From: CAZNPH01 sp964574985
GTDB taxonomy: Bacteria; Bacteroidota; Bacteroidia; Bacteroidales; SM23-62
Length of the DNA stretch: 64,000 nucleotides
Reading direction: 5' to 3'
NCBI GenBank assembly: GCA_964574985.1
Contig: CAZNPH010000009.1
Coordinates: 1 to 64,000, forward strand
The first letter of the stretch is position 1. Each line of letters begins with the position of its first letter. Position numbers and translations under genes: made by a program. The notes below the pieces were generated by a model. That model was not told where the DNA came from. It saw only the letters and a list, made by a program, of their open reading frames with translations, and did no database searches. Shown piece after piece: positions 46,257-54,894 of the stretch.

Positions 46257-46568
46257 GTGCCAAATCCGGAAATCGAATCAGAAATCATAAACACCCTGAA
46301 AGGCATCCATGATCCTGAAGTGCCTGTGAATATCTATGACCTGGGGCTTGTATACGGACTCGAACTGGGTCCGGATGATGACGTGAAGATCACCATGACC
46401 CTCACAGCCCCCAATTGCCCCATGGCCGATCAGCTCGTGGCGGAAGTAAAAAGCAAACTGTCCGGGGTCCGGGGTGTAAAAACGGTGGATGTCAATCTGA
46501 CATTCGATCCTCCCTGGGATCAATCCATGCTTTCCGATGAGGCGCGCCTGGAGCTTGGCCTTATGTAA
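46257..46568 (+). CDS. SufT-like MIP18/DUF59 Fe-S protein
   Basis: A 103-residue protein of the MIP18 (DUF59) family, which helps mature or deliver Fe-S clusters. The family motif DPEVPVNIYDLGLVYG and the conserved cysteine in LTAPNCPMADQ are present. The start is a GTG at 46257, 2 bp after the sufE stop. It is in the position of the SUF accessory gene often called sufT. Confidence 0.9.
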   Translation: MPNPEIESEIINTLKGIHDPEVPVNIYDLGLVYGLELGPDDDVKITMTLTAPNCPMADQLVAEVKSKLSGVRGVKTVDVNLTFDPPWDQSMLSDEARLELGLM

Positions 46569-46571
46569 ATT

Positions 46572-47501
46572 ATGGAGGAGAAAGAAAAAAGATCAAAATC
46601 CATAAGGGAAGAGGCAAAGCGTCTTGGTTTCTCCGATTGTGGCATTTCCCGGGCCCGTTTCCTGGACCGGGATACGGAAAAACTCACAAACTGGTTGAAC
46701 CGGAACAACCAGGCAGACATGCATTATCTGGAAAAAGAGCCGGATAAAAGAGCCGACCCCCGCCGGCTCGTCCCGGGAGCCCGGACCGTTATATCAGTGA
46801 TCCTGAACTATTTCCCCCATGAACTTCAGAAGGATCCCTCCGCACCCAAAATCTCCCGGTATGCACTGGGGCCTGATTACCACCGGGTGATGAAAACAAA
46901 GCTGAAAAGATTGCTGGACCATATCCTGAACACCTTCCCCGGAAGCTCAGGCAGAGTCTTTACCGATACGGCACCCATCCTTGAAAAGGCATGGGCAAGG
47001 GAGAGCGGACTCGGATGGACGGGCAGGAATTCCCTGCTCCTGTCCCCCGGATACGGGTCATATTTTTTTATCGGGGAAGTGGTGACTGATCTCGAGCTGG
47101 AGTATTGCCGGCCCATGGAAGACCGGTGCGGCGCATGCAGAAAATGCATTGAAGCATGCCCCACGGGAGCCATCCGGGAAGACAGGAGCATTAATGCCGG
47201 CCGTTGCATTTCTTACCTGACCATTGAAAAGCGGGGCTGGATCCCTGAAAGGTTCAGGAAAGCCCTGGGAAACAAAATATTCGGATGTGACATCTGCCAG
47301 GAAGTCTGTCCCTGGAACCGGGATCCGGAACCCCATCATGAACCGGCACTGAAAGCCAATCCCGAATTGCTCCGGATGAAGAAAGAAGACTGGTACGGTC
47401 TGACCCGGAAAGATTTCAACCGGATATTCAGCGAAAGTGAGATCAAAAGAGTTGGGTATAACAAGCTCAGGAGCAATCTTATGACCATTCGCGGAGCATA
47501 G
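46572..47501 (+). CDS. queG: Epoxyqueuosine reductase QueG
   Basis: Cobalamin-dependent [4Fe-4S] enzyme that reduces epoxyqueuosine to queuosine in tRNA. It is 309 residues, with the two ferredoxin-like cysteine motifs CGACRKCIEACPTGAI and CDICQEVCPWNRD at about 185-260 and the N-terminal signature SDCGISRA. It follows the SufT-like gene by 3 bp, so it is probably the last gene of the suf operon. Confidence 0.94.
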   Translation: MEEKEKRSKSIREEAKRLGFSDCGISRARFLDRDTEKLTNWLNRNNQADMHYLEKEPDKRADPRRLVPGARTVISVILNYFPHELQKDPSAPKISRYALGPDYHRVMKTKLKRLLDHILNTFPGSSGRVFTDTAPILEKAWARESGLGWTGRNSLLLSPGYGSYFFIGEVVTDLELEYCRPMEDRCGACRKCIEACPTGAIREDRSINAGRCISYLTIEKRGWIPERFRKALGNKIFGCDICQEVCPWNRDPEPHHEPALKANPELLRMKKEDWYGLTRKDFNRIFSESEIKRVGYNKLRSNLMTIRGA

Positions 47502-47512
47502 GCTTCCCTGCC

Positions 47513-47917
47513 TCAAATTTCCATCACTGTTACCGCAATTTTCCTGCTTTTTCTCGGTCCGTCAAACTCACAGAAAAATATGCTCTGCCAGGTAGACAAA
47601 CCCAGTTTCCCGCCGATGACCGGTATGGTTTCTCCGGGTCCCACAATCCCGGATTTCAGGTGAGCATCGCCGTTGTTATCCTGGGCATCGTGTTCCCATA
47701 CACCCGGTGGAATAAGTTTGTGCAGCAATTTGACCACGTCGTTCTGAACGGACTCATCCCAGTTCTCCTGAATCATTATGGCCGCGGTGGCACCCTGGGC
47801 ATATACCGATACCAGGCCGGAACGGACCGGATGCCCGGAAAGCACCTTTTCAACCTGGGCCGTAATGTCCACCAAACATTCCCTTTTGTCAGTTGTTATT
47901 TGTATTATGCTTTGCAT
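47513..47917 (-). CDS. YjbQ/UPF0047 family protein
   Basis: A 134-residue trimeric-fold protein of UPF0047, sometimes called secondary thiamine-phosphate synthase on the basis of rescue activity. The signature GATAAIMIQENWDE and HDAQDNNGDAHLKSG (histidine and acidic ligands) are clear. The physiological role is not settled. Convergent with queG, with 11 bp between stops. Confidence 0.9.
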   Translation of the reverse strand: MQSIIQITTDKRECLVDITAQVEKVLSGHPVRSGLVSVYAQGATAAIMIQENWDESVQNDVVKLLHKLIPPGVWEHDAQDNNGDAHLKSGIVGPGETIPVIGGKLGLSTWQSIFFCEFDGPRKSRKIAVTVMEI

Positions 47918-47995
47918 TTTGATACATTTAAAAACCTTTTAGGCCAGATAATTTAACCAAAGTTTTCCGAAAAAGGAAACTGTTTCAGTGAACAG

Positions 47996-48829
47996 ATGAA
48001 ACATTTCGAACATGGATGGACCACTCCGGACGGAAAAAGGATCTTCGCCCGTGGCTGGCAACCAGACAGTCCTCCCCTGTCGGTGATCAATTTCATTCAT
48101 GACCTGGGGGATCACGGCGGAAGATATGAAGCATGGGGGCAGTTATTCGCCGGGGAAGGTTATGCCTTCCTCGCTGCCGATCTGAGGGGACATGGCCGCT
48201 CAGACGGATCCCGGGGACATGCAGCTTCCTACCGTTTGCTTCAGCGGGATATCGGTGTTTTTCTGGAGCAATCATCCCGTCTGTTCCCGGAGGCACCTCC
48301 CATTTTGTACGGACAGGGAATGGGCGGAAATCTCGCCATCAACTACGTCATCTCCGGGCAAACCCGTCTACGGGGTTTGATCGCGGCTTCACCATGGCTG
48401 ATCATAGCTTCTGAACTTCCTTTGTGGAAAAAGGCAATGGCCCGGTTTTTCAAAAAACTATTTCCTTCCATGCGCCTGGCCAGGATCATGGAACCCGCAT
48501 ATCTTACCCGCAACCGGGAAGCTGTCTCATCATACAGGAACGACCCGCTGGTGCACCGGAATGTTTCGGCCGGACTCTTCCATGCGCTGGACCGCTATGG
48601 CCGTCATGCCCTGAGGAATGTTTACAGGATCAATGTGCCCTTCCTGCTTCTGCACGGATCTGCCGACCGGATCACCTCCCACAGGGCAAGCGAACAATTT
48701 GTCATGAATACCAGCACCATGACACGTTTCAGGTCTTTTCCGGGCGCTTACCATGAGTTGCACAACGAACCGGAACGAAGGGAGGTTTTTGACAGCATCC
48801 TTGCCTGGCTGAAAGATAACCGGTTGTAA
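47996..48829 (+). CDS. Alpha/beta-hydrolase fold protein, nucleophile missing
   Basis: A 277-residue protein resembling monoacylglycerol lipase/lysophospholipase-type hydrolases, with DLRGHGRSDGSRGH typical of the family. The nucleophile elbow, normally GHSMGG, reads G106-Q-G108-M-G110-G, so the catalytic serine is glycine. The oxyanion motif HGLG is also changed to HDLG. The other triad positions D224 (GSADR) and H253 (GAYHELH) remain. Unless another residue acts, it should not be a serine hydrolase. No signal peptide; cytoplasmic. Ten bp ahead of the GSCFA gene. Confidence 0.75.
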   Translation: MKHFEHGWTTPDGKRIFARGWQPDSPPLSVINFIHDLGDHGGRYEAWGQLFAGEGYAFLAADLRGHGRSDGSRGHAASYRLLQRDIGVFLEQSSRLFPEAPPILYGQGMGGNLAINYVISGQTRLRGLIAASPWLIIASELPLWKKAMARFFKKLFPSMRLARIMEPAYLTRNREAVSSYRNDPLVHRNVSAGLFHALDRYGRHALRNVYRINVPFLLLHGSADRITSHRASEQFVMNTSTMTRFRSFPGAYHELHNEPERREVFDSILAWLKDNRL

Positions 48830-48839
48830 GCTTCCGATC

Positions 48840-49826
48840 ATGAGCACCTTCCGAACCGTCATAAACATCCCTCCGGGTCCGTTTAAAATATCGCACCATA
48901 CCGGCATCGTCTTCATGGGATCATGCTTTTCCGAGTATATCGGGGGAAAAATGAAAAAGCTCAAGTACCCGGCAGACGTCAATCCCTTCGGGGTGATCTA
49001 CAATCCGCTCTCCATTGAGAAAAGCCTGCATCTGATCCTGGACCGGAAAAAATACACACCGGATGATCTCGAACATACCGGGGACAAATGGTTCAGCTTC
49101 GATCATCACAGCCGGTTCACGGAGCAAAACCGGAACGACTGCCTGGAAAAGATCAACCGGAGGATGGCCATGGCACGGGAAAATCTCCGTTCGGCGAAAT
49201 TCCTGATCCTTACATTCGGGACTGCATGGGTATATGAAGATGCCGGAACCGGCCGGGTGGTCAGTAATTGCCACAAGCTTCCGGCAGACCGTTTCAAAAG
49301 AAGGCTGGCCGGCACACAGGAAATTACGGAGGGAATGCTGGCGGTCATGGACAGGATCAACCGTTTCAATCCGGATATTCACTACATATTTACCATTAGT
49401 CCGGTCAGGCACTGGAAAGACGGGGCTGTGGGAAATGCACTGAGCAAATCCATTTTGGTTGTCAGCGCCAATTCGCTTACCGGATCGGCAAAAAATGCAA
49501 CCTACTTCCCTGCCTGGGAAATAGCCATGGATGATTTGCGCGACTACCGGTATTATGAAGAAGATATGATCCATCCCAACAGTACCATGATCGCTTATAT
49601 CTGGGAAAGGTTTTCCGATACTTATTTCACACAGGAGACCATCCGGATCAACCGGGAGATCGAAAAAATCATGCAGACCCAGAGCCACCGGCCACGGTTT
49701 CCCGGCAGCAATGAACACAAAACATTCATCGAACAGACCAGGAAAAGGATCCGCGCACTTGAAAAGAAATATTCTTTCCTGGATTTCAGCGCCGAAATGC
49801 AAAATCTTTCGGATAAATCAGCATGA
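48840..49826 (+). CDS. GSCFA-domain protein
   Basis: A 328-residue protein with the GSCFA signature (MGSCFSEYIGGKM and NPFGVIYNP), a Bacteroidota-enriched SGNH-like fold domain of unknown substrate. Further family regions include FGTAWVYE, TISPVRHWKDG and DDLRDYRYYEEDMIHPN. After its TGA the same frame stays open for another 34 codons to 49931. The adjacent hydrolase-fold gene suggests a shared pathway, but its role is unknown. Confidence 0.85.
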   Translation: MSTFRTVINIPPGPFKISHHTGIVFMGSCFSEYIGGKMKKLKYPADVNPFGVIYNPLSIEKSLHLILDRKKYTPDDLEHTGDKWFSFDHHSRFTEQNRNDCLEKINRRMAMARENLRSAKFLILTFGTAWVYEDAGTGRVVSNCHKLPADRFKRRLAGTQEITEGMLAVMDRINRFNPDIHYIFTISPVRHWKDGAVGNALSKSILVVSANSLTGSAKNATYFPAWEIAMDDLRDYRYYEEDMIHPNSTMIAYIWERFSDTYFTQETIRINREIEKIMQTQSHRPRFPGSNEHKTFIEQTRKRIRALEKKYSFLDFSAEMQNLSDKSA

Positions 49827-49931
49827 GTTGAACTTTTTTTTCAACAAACGTGCGATCTGAGCACGATCACCACCGCGCTGGAGATCGCCAAAAGCATACA
49901 GGCACGGGTGATCATTCAGGACGAAAAATAA
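49827..49931 (+). other. In-frame open extension after GSCFA stop
   Basis: Directly after the GSCFA TGA (49824-49826) the same reading frame continues without stops for 34 codons, ending at TAA 49929-49931. The second half (TITTALEIAKSIQARVIIQDEK) has protein-like composition. It may be a decayed C-terminus, a readthrough tail or chance. Confidence 0.25.
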
Positions 49932-49953
49932 ATGACATCTGATATGAAAGTAT

Positions 49954-49961
49954 TACATTTG
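49954..49961 (+). promoter_or_regulatory. -7 box for the small gene at 49989
   Basis: TACATTTG matches TAnnTTTG, 27 bp before the ATG at 49989. It means an in-frame ATG at 49932 would be upstream of the transcript start. Confidence 0.45.
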
Positions 49962-49988
49962 CAAAACCAAAAACGAAGAGAGAAAGCA

Positions 49989-50183
49989 ATGACCAAATGC
50001 AAATGCATCATTGATTACGATGCCTCCGGGAAAAAGATGCGGTTTATCAAAAACAATTTCTACACTTTCGATTATATTCCGTCTGCAGGGAATAAACCGC
50101 CATATTTCAGGGTATATGACGGGGAAGGAAGATTTGAGGAGCTCCGATTCGCTGATTTCAGAAAGCACTTCAAGCGATACTGA
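49989..50183 (+). CDS. Small hypothetical protein
   Basis: A 64-residue protein (TKCKCIIDYDASGKKMRF at the start) rich in Tyr, Phe and basic residues, probably a small beta-fold. It has no recognisable family. The ATG at 49989 is chosen because it follows a TACATTTG -7 box (49954-49961) and a purine-rich AGAGAGAAAG stretch. Upstream ATGs would be 5' of that box. Confidence 0.5.
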   Translation: MTKCKCIIDYDASGKKMRFIKNNFYTFDYIPSAGNKPPYFRVYDGEGRFEELRFADFRKHFKRY

Positions 50184-50314
50184 TCCGGGCCGGACAGTTT
50201 CTATGTTCCGGTATTTCTTCCTCTATCAATACCGTATCCCGGTTTTGACCGAAAAAAACAGCTTTTTTCTTTTGCGGGCATCAATATTTGCCTAAATTGT
50301 ATAGGATCGATTTT

Positions 50315-50343
50315 CGGTGCCAGCAGGTTGCGGTGCCAGCAGG
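50315..50343. repeat. Short tandem direct repeat before amrS
   Basis: CGGTGCCAGCAGG occurs at 50315-50327 and again at 50331-50343, separated by TTG (16-bp period). It lies 15 bp before the radical SAM start. It could be a duplication or a binding site. Confidence 0.5.
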
Positions 50344-50357
50344 AAAATCAAAAGTTC

Positions 50358-51371
50358 ATGATGAAAGAAGCCATGTATTATGAGAAACAACAGGAGAACA
50401 GGGTGAAATGCCTGTTGTGTCCCCATGAATGCATCATCCGTGAAGGCAAATCAGGGATTTGCCACGTCAGAAAAAACACCGGCGGCAAACTGATCGCACA
50501 AACATACGGAAAGCCCGTCTCCCTGCATACCGACCCCGTTGAAAAGAAACCCCTGTATCATTTTTATCCCGGCAGCAGGATCCTTTCCATGGGAACCCTG
50601 GGATGCAATCTTCATTGCATTTTTTGCCAGAATTCCGACATGGCCCATGCAAGCCCGGAAGACTACCCCTGGATACAGGAAAAAGACCCCGAAGACATTG
50701 TGCGAATGGCAACCCATGATGGCAACAACCTCGGACTGGCCTATACATACAATGAACCGGTCATTTACTATGAATTCATGCACGATGTGGCAAAAAGGAT
50801 CCGTGAACGGGGATTGAAAAATGTCATGGTATCCAATGGATTCATTTCCCCGGAACCGCTCCGTGGGCTGCTGCCCTGGATCGATGCTTTCAACATTGAT
50901 CTGAAGGCTTTTACAGATGATTTCTACCGCAAATATACCGGATCAAGGATCAAACCCGTGCAGGAGACCCTGAAGACCATTGCCGCTTCTGACAGTCACC
51001 TGGAAGTTACTTTTCTGGTCATCCCAAAACTAAATGACGACCCGGAGGTATTCAGGGAAATGCTCCGGTGGATACGGGGCGAACTGGGCCGGGAAACGGT
51101 CCTGCATCTCTCCAGGTATTTTCCGCATTACAAGCTGAATGCTCCGGAAACGCCCATAGAAAAGCTGCTTGAATTCCACAGGGCGGCCAGTGAAGAGCTG
51201 TCCTATGTATTTATTGGGAATGCCTCCCTTCCCACGGGAAAAAACACACATTGCCCCCACTGCCGGCAGGTGATCATTGAACGCAACTTCTATTTATCAA
51301 GGATCACCGGTGTTGACCGGCACGGGAAATGCCTTCATTGTGGAAAAAACGTTCAAAACCTGATACTATGA
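50358..51371 (+). CDS. amrS: AmmeMemoRadiSam radical SAM enzyme
   Basis: A radical SAM protein of the AmmeMemoRadiSam system, whose reaction is unknown. The radical cluster motif CxxxCxxC is C83-C87-C90 in LGCNLHCIFCQN. Extra cysteine clusters occur at the N-terminus (C18, C21, C25, C35) and at the C-terminus (HCPHC and CLHCGKN), suggesting an additional metal site. It has 337 residues. The ATG at 50358 or 50361 is chosen over an upstream TTG (50328) inside the direct repeat. The stop overlaps the next start as ATGA. Confidence 0.9.
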   Translation: MMKEAMYYEKQQENRVKCLLCPHECIIREGKSGICHVRKNTGGKLIAQTYGKPVSLHTDPVEKKPLYHFYPGSRILSMGTLGCNLHCIFCQNSDMAHASPEDYPWIQEKDPEDIVRMATHDGNNLGLAYTYNEPVIYYEFMHDVAKRIRERGLKNVMVSNGFISPEPLRGLLPWIDAFNIDLKAFTDDFYRKYTGSRIKPVQETLKTIAASDSHLEVTFLVIPKLNDDPEVFREMLRWIRGELGRETVLHLSRYFPHYKLNAPETPIEKLLEFHRAASEELSYVFIGNASLPTGKNTHCPHCRQVIIERNFYLSRITGVDRHGKCLHCGKNVQNLIL

Positions 51372-52204
51372 CAAAAAGGAAAGCATCCGCATCCGGTTCT
51401 TTTTACCCGGGTACCCGGGAAGAAATTACAAAACTGCTGGACAGGATCATCCTGGAGGAAAAAAAGAAAATAGCACCTTTCCCTGCCGGACGGAAAGTGA
51501 TCGGAGCTGTGGTTCCGCATGCCGGATATATTTACTCAGGATATGAGGCCGTTCATTTTTTTGAGAATCTCCGGGAACTGTCCGACAAATACGAAACCAT
51601 ATTGATCATCAATCCGAACCATACGGGATACGGTTCGGAGATCGAAGTGGACGGTCATGACCAATGGGAAACCCCCCTGGGAAAGATCGAACCGGACAGG
51701 GATTTTGCCGCCGCCCTGGGATTCAACATATCCCAGTCCGCTCAAAGATTCGAACATTCAGCCGAAGTCATGCTGCCTTTTCTGCAATATACGCTGCCTT
51801 ATGCCTTCAGGATCGTGGCCGTCAGCATGCTGAAGCAGGAGCCGGATATTTCAGGGGATCTTGCACGGGCCATCTTAAAAGCCAACCGGGAACTCAAAAG
51901 GCGTATCCTGATCATTGCTTCGTCCGATTTCTCTCATTACGTGGAACCTGAATATGGCCGGGCCATGGACAATCTTGCCCTGAGGAAAATAGAAGAACTC
52001 GACCCGGGCGGACTATACAAAACAGTGGTCGAAAATGAAATATCCATTTGCGGATTCGGCCCGATCATGACCCTGATGGAATATGTCAAAATGGTTTCCG
52101 ATGATCCCCGGGCCACCGTTTTGGCCAGGGGTAATTCCGGGAAAACGGTCGCATCAGATTCAGTCGTGGACTATGTAACTTTATTGTTTACCGGCGGATC
52201 ATAA
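51368..52204 (+). CDS. amrB: AmmeMemoRadiSam system protein B (Memo)
   Basis: A 278-residue Memo-family protein related to extradiol dioxygenases. The family start (KASASGSFYPG) and metal-site regions (VVPHAGYIYSG, NPNHTGYGSE and SDFSHYVEPEYG) are clear. It partners the radical SAM gene that it overlaps by 4 bp. The third member, AMMECR1 (protein A), is not in this window. Confidence 0.92.
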   Translation: MTKRKASASGSFYPGTREEITKLLDRIILEEKKKIAPFPAGRKVIGAVVPHAGYIYSGYEAVHFFENLRELSDKYETILIINPNHTGYGSEIEVDGHDQWETPLGKIEPDRDFAAALGFNISQSAQRFEHSAEVMLPFLQYTLPYAFRIVAVSMLKQEPDISGDLARAILKANRELKRRILIIASSDFSHYVEPEYGRAMDNLALRKIEELDPGGLYKTVVENEISICGFGPIMTLMEYVKMVSDDPRATVLARGNSGKTVASDSVVDYVTLLFTGGS

Positions 52205-52227
52205 GTCCGTGATGCCACAGGCGGCCA

Positions 52228-54018
52228 TCAGCTTTCCAGTTTGTCCAGCCAGTTTTTCTTGAGGATCATGCTGGTGATCAGAATTATGCCCACCGCAACA
52301 GCCATGGAGCTGAAATCCTGTATCACCAGATACACGGGAAAGGCAATGATACACAGCTGCCAAATGATGCCGGTGCCCACATTCAGCATATCCCTTTTGA
52401 AATTCTGATTGGCCTGGAAATCCGGATTTTCTTCAAGGACCATTTCCCGGACGGGGCCCCAGAATCCCCATGGACGGACCGTGGTGTAGAATTTTTTCAG
52501 CAAGGCGTCTTCTTCGGGCGGGGTCAGCAGGGTCGCTGCAATACATAAAGCAAGCGATATGACAAATACAAAGGGAAAATGCCAGATGGGCGTCAGGTCA
52601 GGCAATATCATGGGCATCACCAGAGAAGCCGCCAGTCCGGACAGCATCCCCCAGAAAAACCCGGCACCGTTAAACCGCCACCAGTACCATTTGAGCATGT
52701 TCGGGGCGGCATAACCTGCCCAAAGAGCGGTGACGATCCACTTGGTAATGGAATCCACCGATTTGATCACAAAACCAAAGGCGATCCCCGAGCCCAAAAC
52801 AAGCACCGATGCCATATAACTCAGGATTATATACCGCCTGGTTCCGGCATTGGGGTTCACATATTTTTTGTAGATATCGTTCACCAGGTATGCAGGAGCA
52901 ACATTTACATAAGATGATATGGTGGACATGAAAGCAGCCAGGAGTCCGGCAATCAGAAAACCCTTGATCCCCACCGGCACAAACTCACTCACCGCATAAG
53001 GCAGGACCAGTTCAAAATCGATTTCGCTGCCCATGGACCTGAGCTGCGGACTGAAATATACCAGTGCCAGCACGGTGAGTCCGGCCACCATCATAAACCT
53101 CGGTATCATCAGGATGACCGAATTCATGCCGCTCATTTTGGCTGCTTCTTTCGGACTCCGGTTGGAAAGGATCCTCTGCATGTCATGGCTGGGAATGGGG
53201 CCCGCGGCACTGATGAACAGACCCTTGAACAGCATCATCATGACAAATACCCCGAACAGGGACACCCCGTCACTGGCAATGCGGTCGTTGACCGAGTCCA
53301 TGATGCCCGACCAGTCCAGATCAAGCCTCCATCCGAACAATGCCTGATCCCATCCTTCCGGGGTAACGGCAGCAATGGCTTCGGGTGATACATTGGCCAG
53401 GGCAATTCCCCCGATGATGAATGAACAGATGGTCATGATCACGAACTGCAATACATCGGTGGCCACCACACTGAACAACCCGCCCAGTACCACATACACC
53501 CCGGTGATCAGCATCAGGATGATGCCGTAGGTATTGACCGAAAGATCCCATGGAAGGAATATTTTGGCAAATTTCCCGATCCCCACAAAGGCATAGGCAA
53601 GAAACCCGATCACACTGATCAGGGCAAAGATCACCACAATGATATGAGATTGCCTGGCTCCGGCGCCTTTTCCGAACCTGGTGGTGATCCATTCGGCACC
53701 GGTCAGCACATTGGAGCGCCTCAGCCAGACCGACAAATAAACCATCATGAAGATCTGATTGAAAAAGGGCCACAGCCAGGGGAACCAGATGCCCTTCATT
53801 CCGTATATAAAAACCATGCTGACCAGCCACATGGTCCCAGAAACATCAAACATGCCGGAGGCATTGGACACACTCAGCACATACCAGGGCATGCGTTTGC
53901 CCCCCAGAAAATAGGCATCCAGGTTCCTGGAGGCCATGCGGGTAAAATAAAAACCGATAAAAATGGTAAAGACAAAATAGACGAGGATGATGAAGATGTC
54001 AACGGTCTGGAGATTCAT
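52228..54018 (-). CDS. Sodium:solute symporter (SSS family)
   Basis: A 596-residue polytopic inner-membrane transporter of the SSS/SLC5 type, taking up a solute with sodium. About 13-14 hydrophobic segments are visible. The family region around YFLGGKRMPWYVLSVSNASGMF and the AGLLAAFMSTISSYVN helix with conserved serines (sodium site) are present. The ATG at 54018 gives the normal N-terminus (MNLQTVDIFIILVYFVF). Upstream in-frame codons extend the frame to 54636 but lie antisense to the Mut7-C gene. Substrate unknown; a sugar or organic acid is plausible. Confidence 0.9.
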   Translation of the reverse strand: MNLQTVDIFIILVYFVFTIFIGFYFTRMASRNLDAYFLGGKRMPWYVLSVSNASGMFDVSGTMWLVSMVFIYGMKGIWFPWLWPFFNQIFMMVYLSVWLRRSNVLTGAEWITTRFGKGAGARQSHIIVVIFALISVIGFLAYAFVGIGKFAKIFLPWDLSVNTYGIILMLITGVYVVLGGLFSVVATDVLQFVIMTICSFIIGGIALANVSPEAIAAVTPEGWDQALFGWRLDLDWSGIMDSVNDRIASDGVSLFGVFVMMMLFKGLFISAAGPIPSHDMQRILSNRSPKEAAKMSGMNSVILMIPRFMMVAGLTVLALVYFSPQLRSMGSEIDFELVLPYAVSEFVPVGIKGFLIAGLLAAFMSTISSYVNVAPAYLVNDIYKKYVNPNAGTRRYIILSYMASVLVLGSGIAFGFVIKSVDSITKWIVTALWAGYAAPNMLKWYWWRFNGAGFFWGMLSGLAASLVMPMILPDLTPIWHFPFVFVISLALCIAATLLTPPEEDALLKKFYTTVRPWGFWGPVREMVLEENPDFQANQNFKRDMLNVGTGIIWQLCIIAFPVYLVIQDFSSMAVAVGIILITSMILKKNWLDKLES

Positions 54019-54150
54019 TGTGATGCATTTGTTACATCCCGGTGAATGTAATGTTTTTTTTTTAATTCCTGCCCCTGCCGGCCCGTTGGTTTGCTTTGGG
54101 TAGGAGAAAAACATACCTTCACATTTGATCAATCCGTCTGCCGGTTTTAT

Positions 54151-54894
54151 ATGAAAAGTGTCCGCATCAGATTCTACGAAGAATTGAATGATTTTCTTCC
54201 CCCAAACAGAAGAAAAAAAAGGTTTGATTTTGCTTTCACCGGGCGCCAGACAGTGAAGGATATTATCGAATCCGCCGGTGTCCCCCATAGCCAGGTCGAT
54301 TTGATCCTTCTGAACGGACGGTCTGCCGGCTTCGGGGAAATGGTGGAAAACGGTGACGATATCTCTGCCTTTCCCGCTTTCGAAACCCTGGACATCGGAA
54401 ACATCAGCAAACTGGACAAAAAGCCCCTGCGGGACATCCGTTTTATTCTGGACGTCCATCTGGGCAAACTCACCCGTTATCTGAGACTTTTGGGATTCGA
54501 CTCCCTGTACCGGAATGATTACTCGGACGACCGGATCGTAAGGATATCCAACACAGAGGAAAGGATCATTCTGACCCGTGACCGGGGAATCCTCAAAAGA
54601 AAGGCGGTGAACCGGGGATACTGGATCAGGGGCCATTCGCCGAAACAGCAGGCCAGGGAAGTGGTCAGGAAATTTGACCTTTCGGGGTCAATCAGGCCGT
54701 TCAGATTCTGTCTGACCTGCAACGGCAAAATCACGGAGGTATCGAAAAAAGATGTCGAGGAATTGTTGCCTCCGCGCACCCGGCAGTATTACCAGAAGTT
54801 CTATCGCTGCACGGAATGCAACCGGGTATACTGGGAAGGAAGTCATTTCCTGCGGATGAAAAAACTCATCGATGAAATAAAAAACCATCCCTAA
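54151..54894 (+). CDS. Mut7-C RNase-domain protein with ubiquitin-like N-terminus
   Basis: A 247-residue protein with an N-terminal ThiS/MoaD-like ubiquitin fold (about 1-85) joined to a Mut7-C PIN-type nuclease domain (about 95-165, FILDVHLGKLTRYLRLLGFD with D101, then LTRDRGIL with D144). A C-terminal zinc ribbon has C187-x2-C190 and C220-x2-C223. RNA cleavage is expected but the target is unknown. The stop overlaps that of the convergent Mth938-like gene by 4 bp. Confidence 0.85.
   Translation: MKSVRIRFYEELNDFLPPNRRKKRFDFAFTGRQTVKDIIESAGVPHSQVDLILLNGRSAGFGEMVENGDDISAFPAFETLDIGNISKLDKKPLRDIRFILDVHLGKLTRYLRLLGFDSLYRNDYSDDRIVRISNTEERIILTRDRGILKRKAVNRGYWIRGHSPKQQAREVVRKFDLSGSIRPFRFCLTCNGKITEVSKKDVEELLPPRTRQYYQKFYRCTECNRVYWEGSHFLRMKKLIDEIKNHP

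Noticed and set aside
47513..47917. YjbQ as part of a thiamine locus with thiL
   Set aside because: The genes are over 6 kb apart on the minus strand with the suf operon between them; no evidence of a shared unit.
54019..54636. Long N-terminal extension of the SSS symporter
   Set aside because: It overlaps the Mut7-C gene on the other strand; the ATG at 54018 gives a normal first membrane helix.
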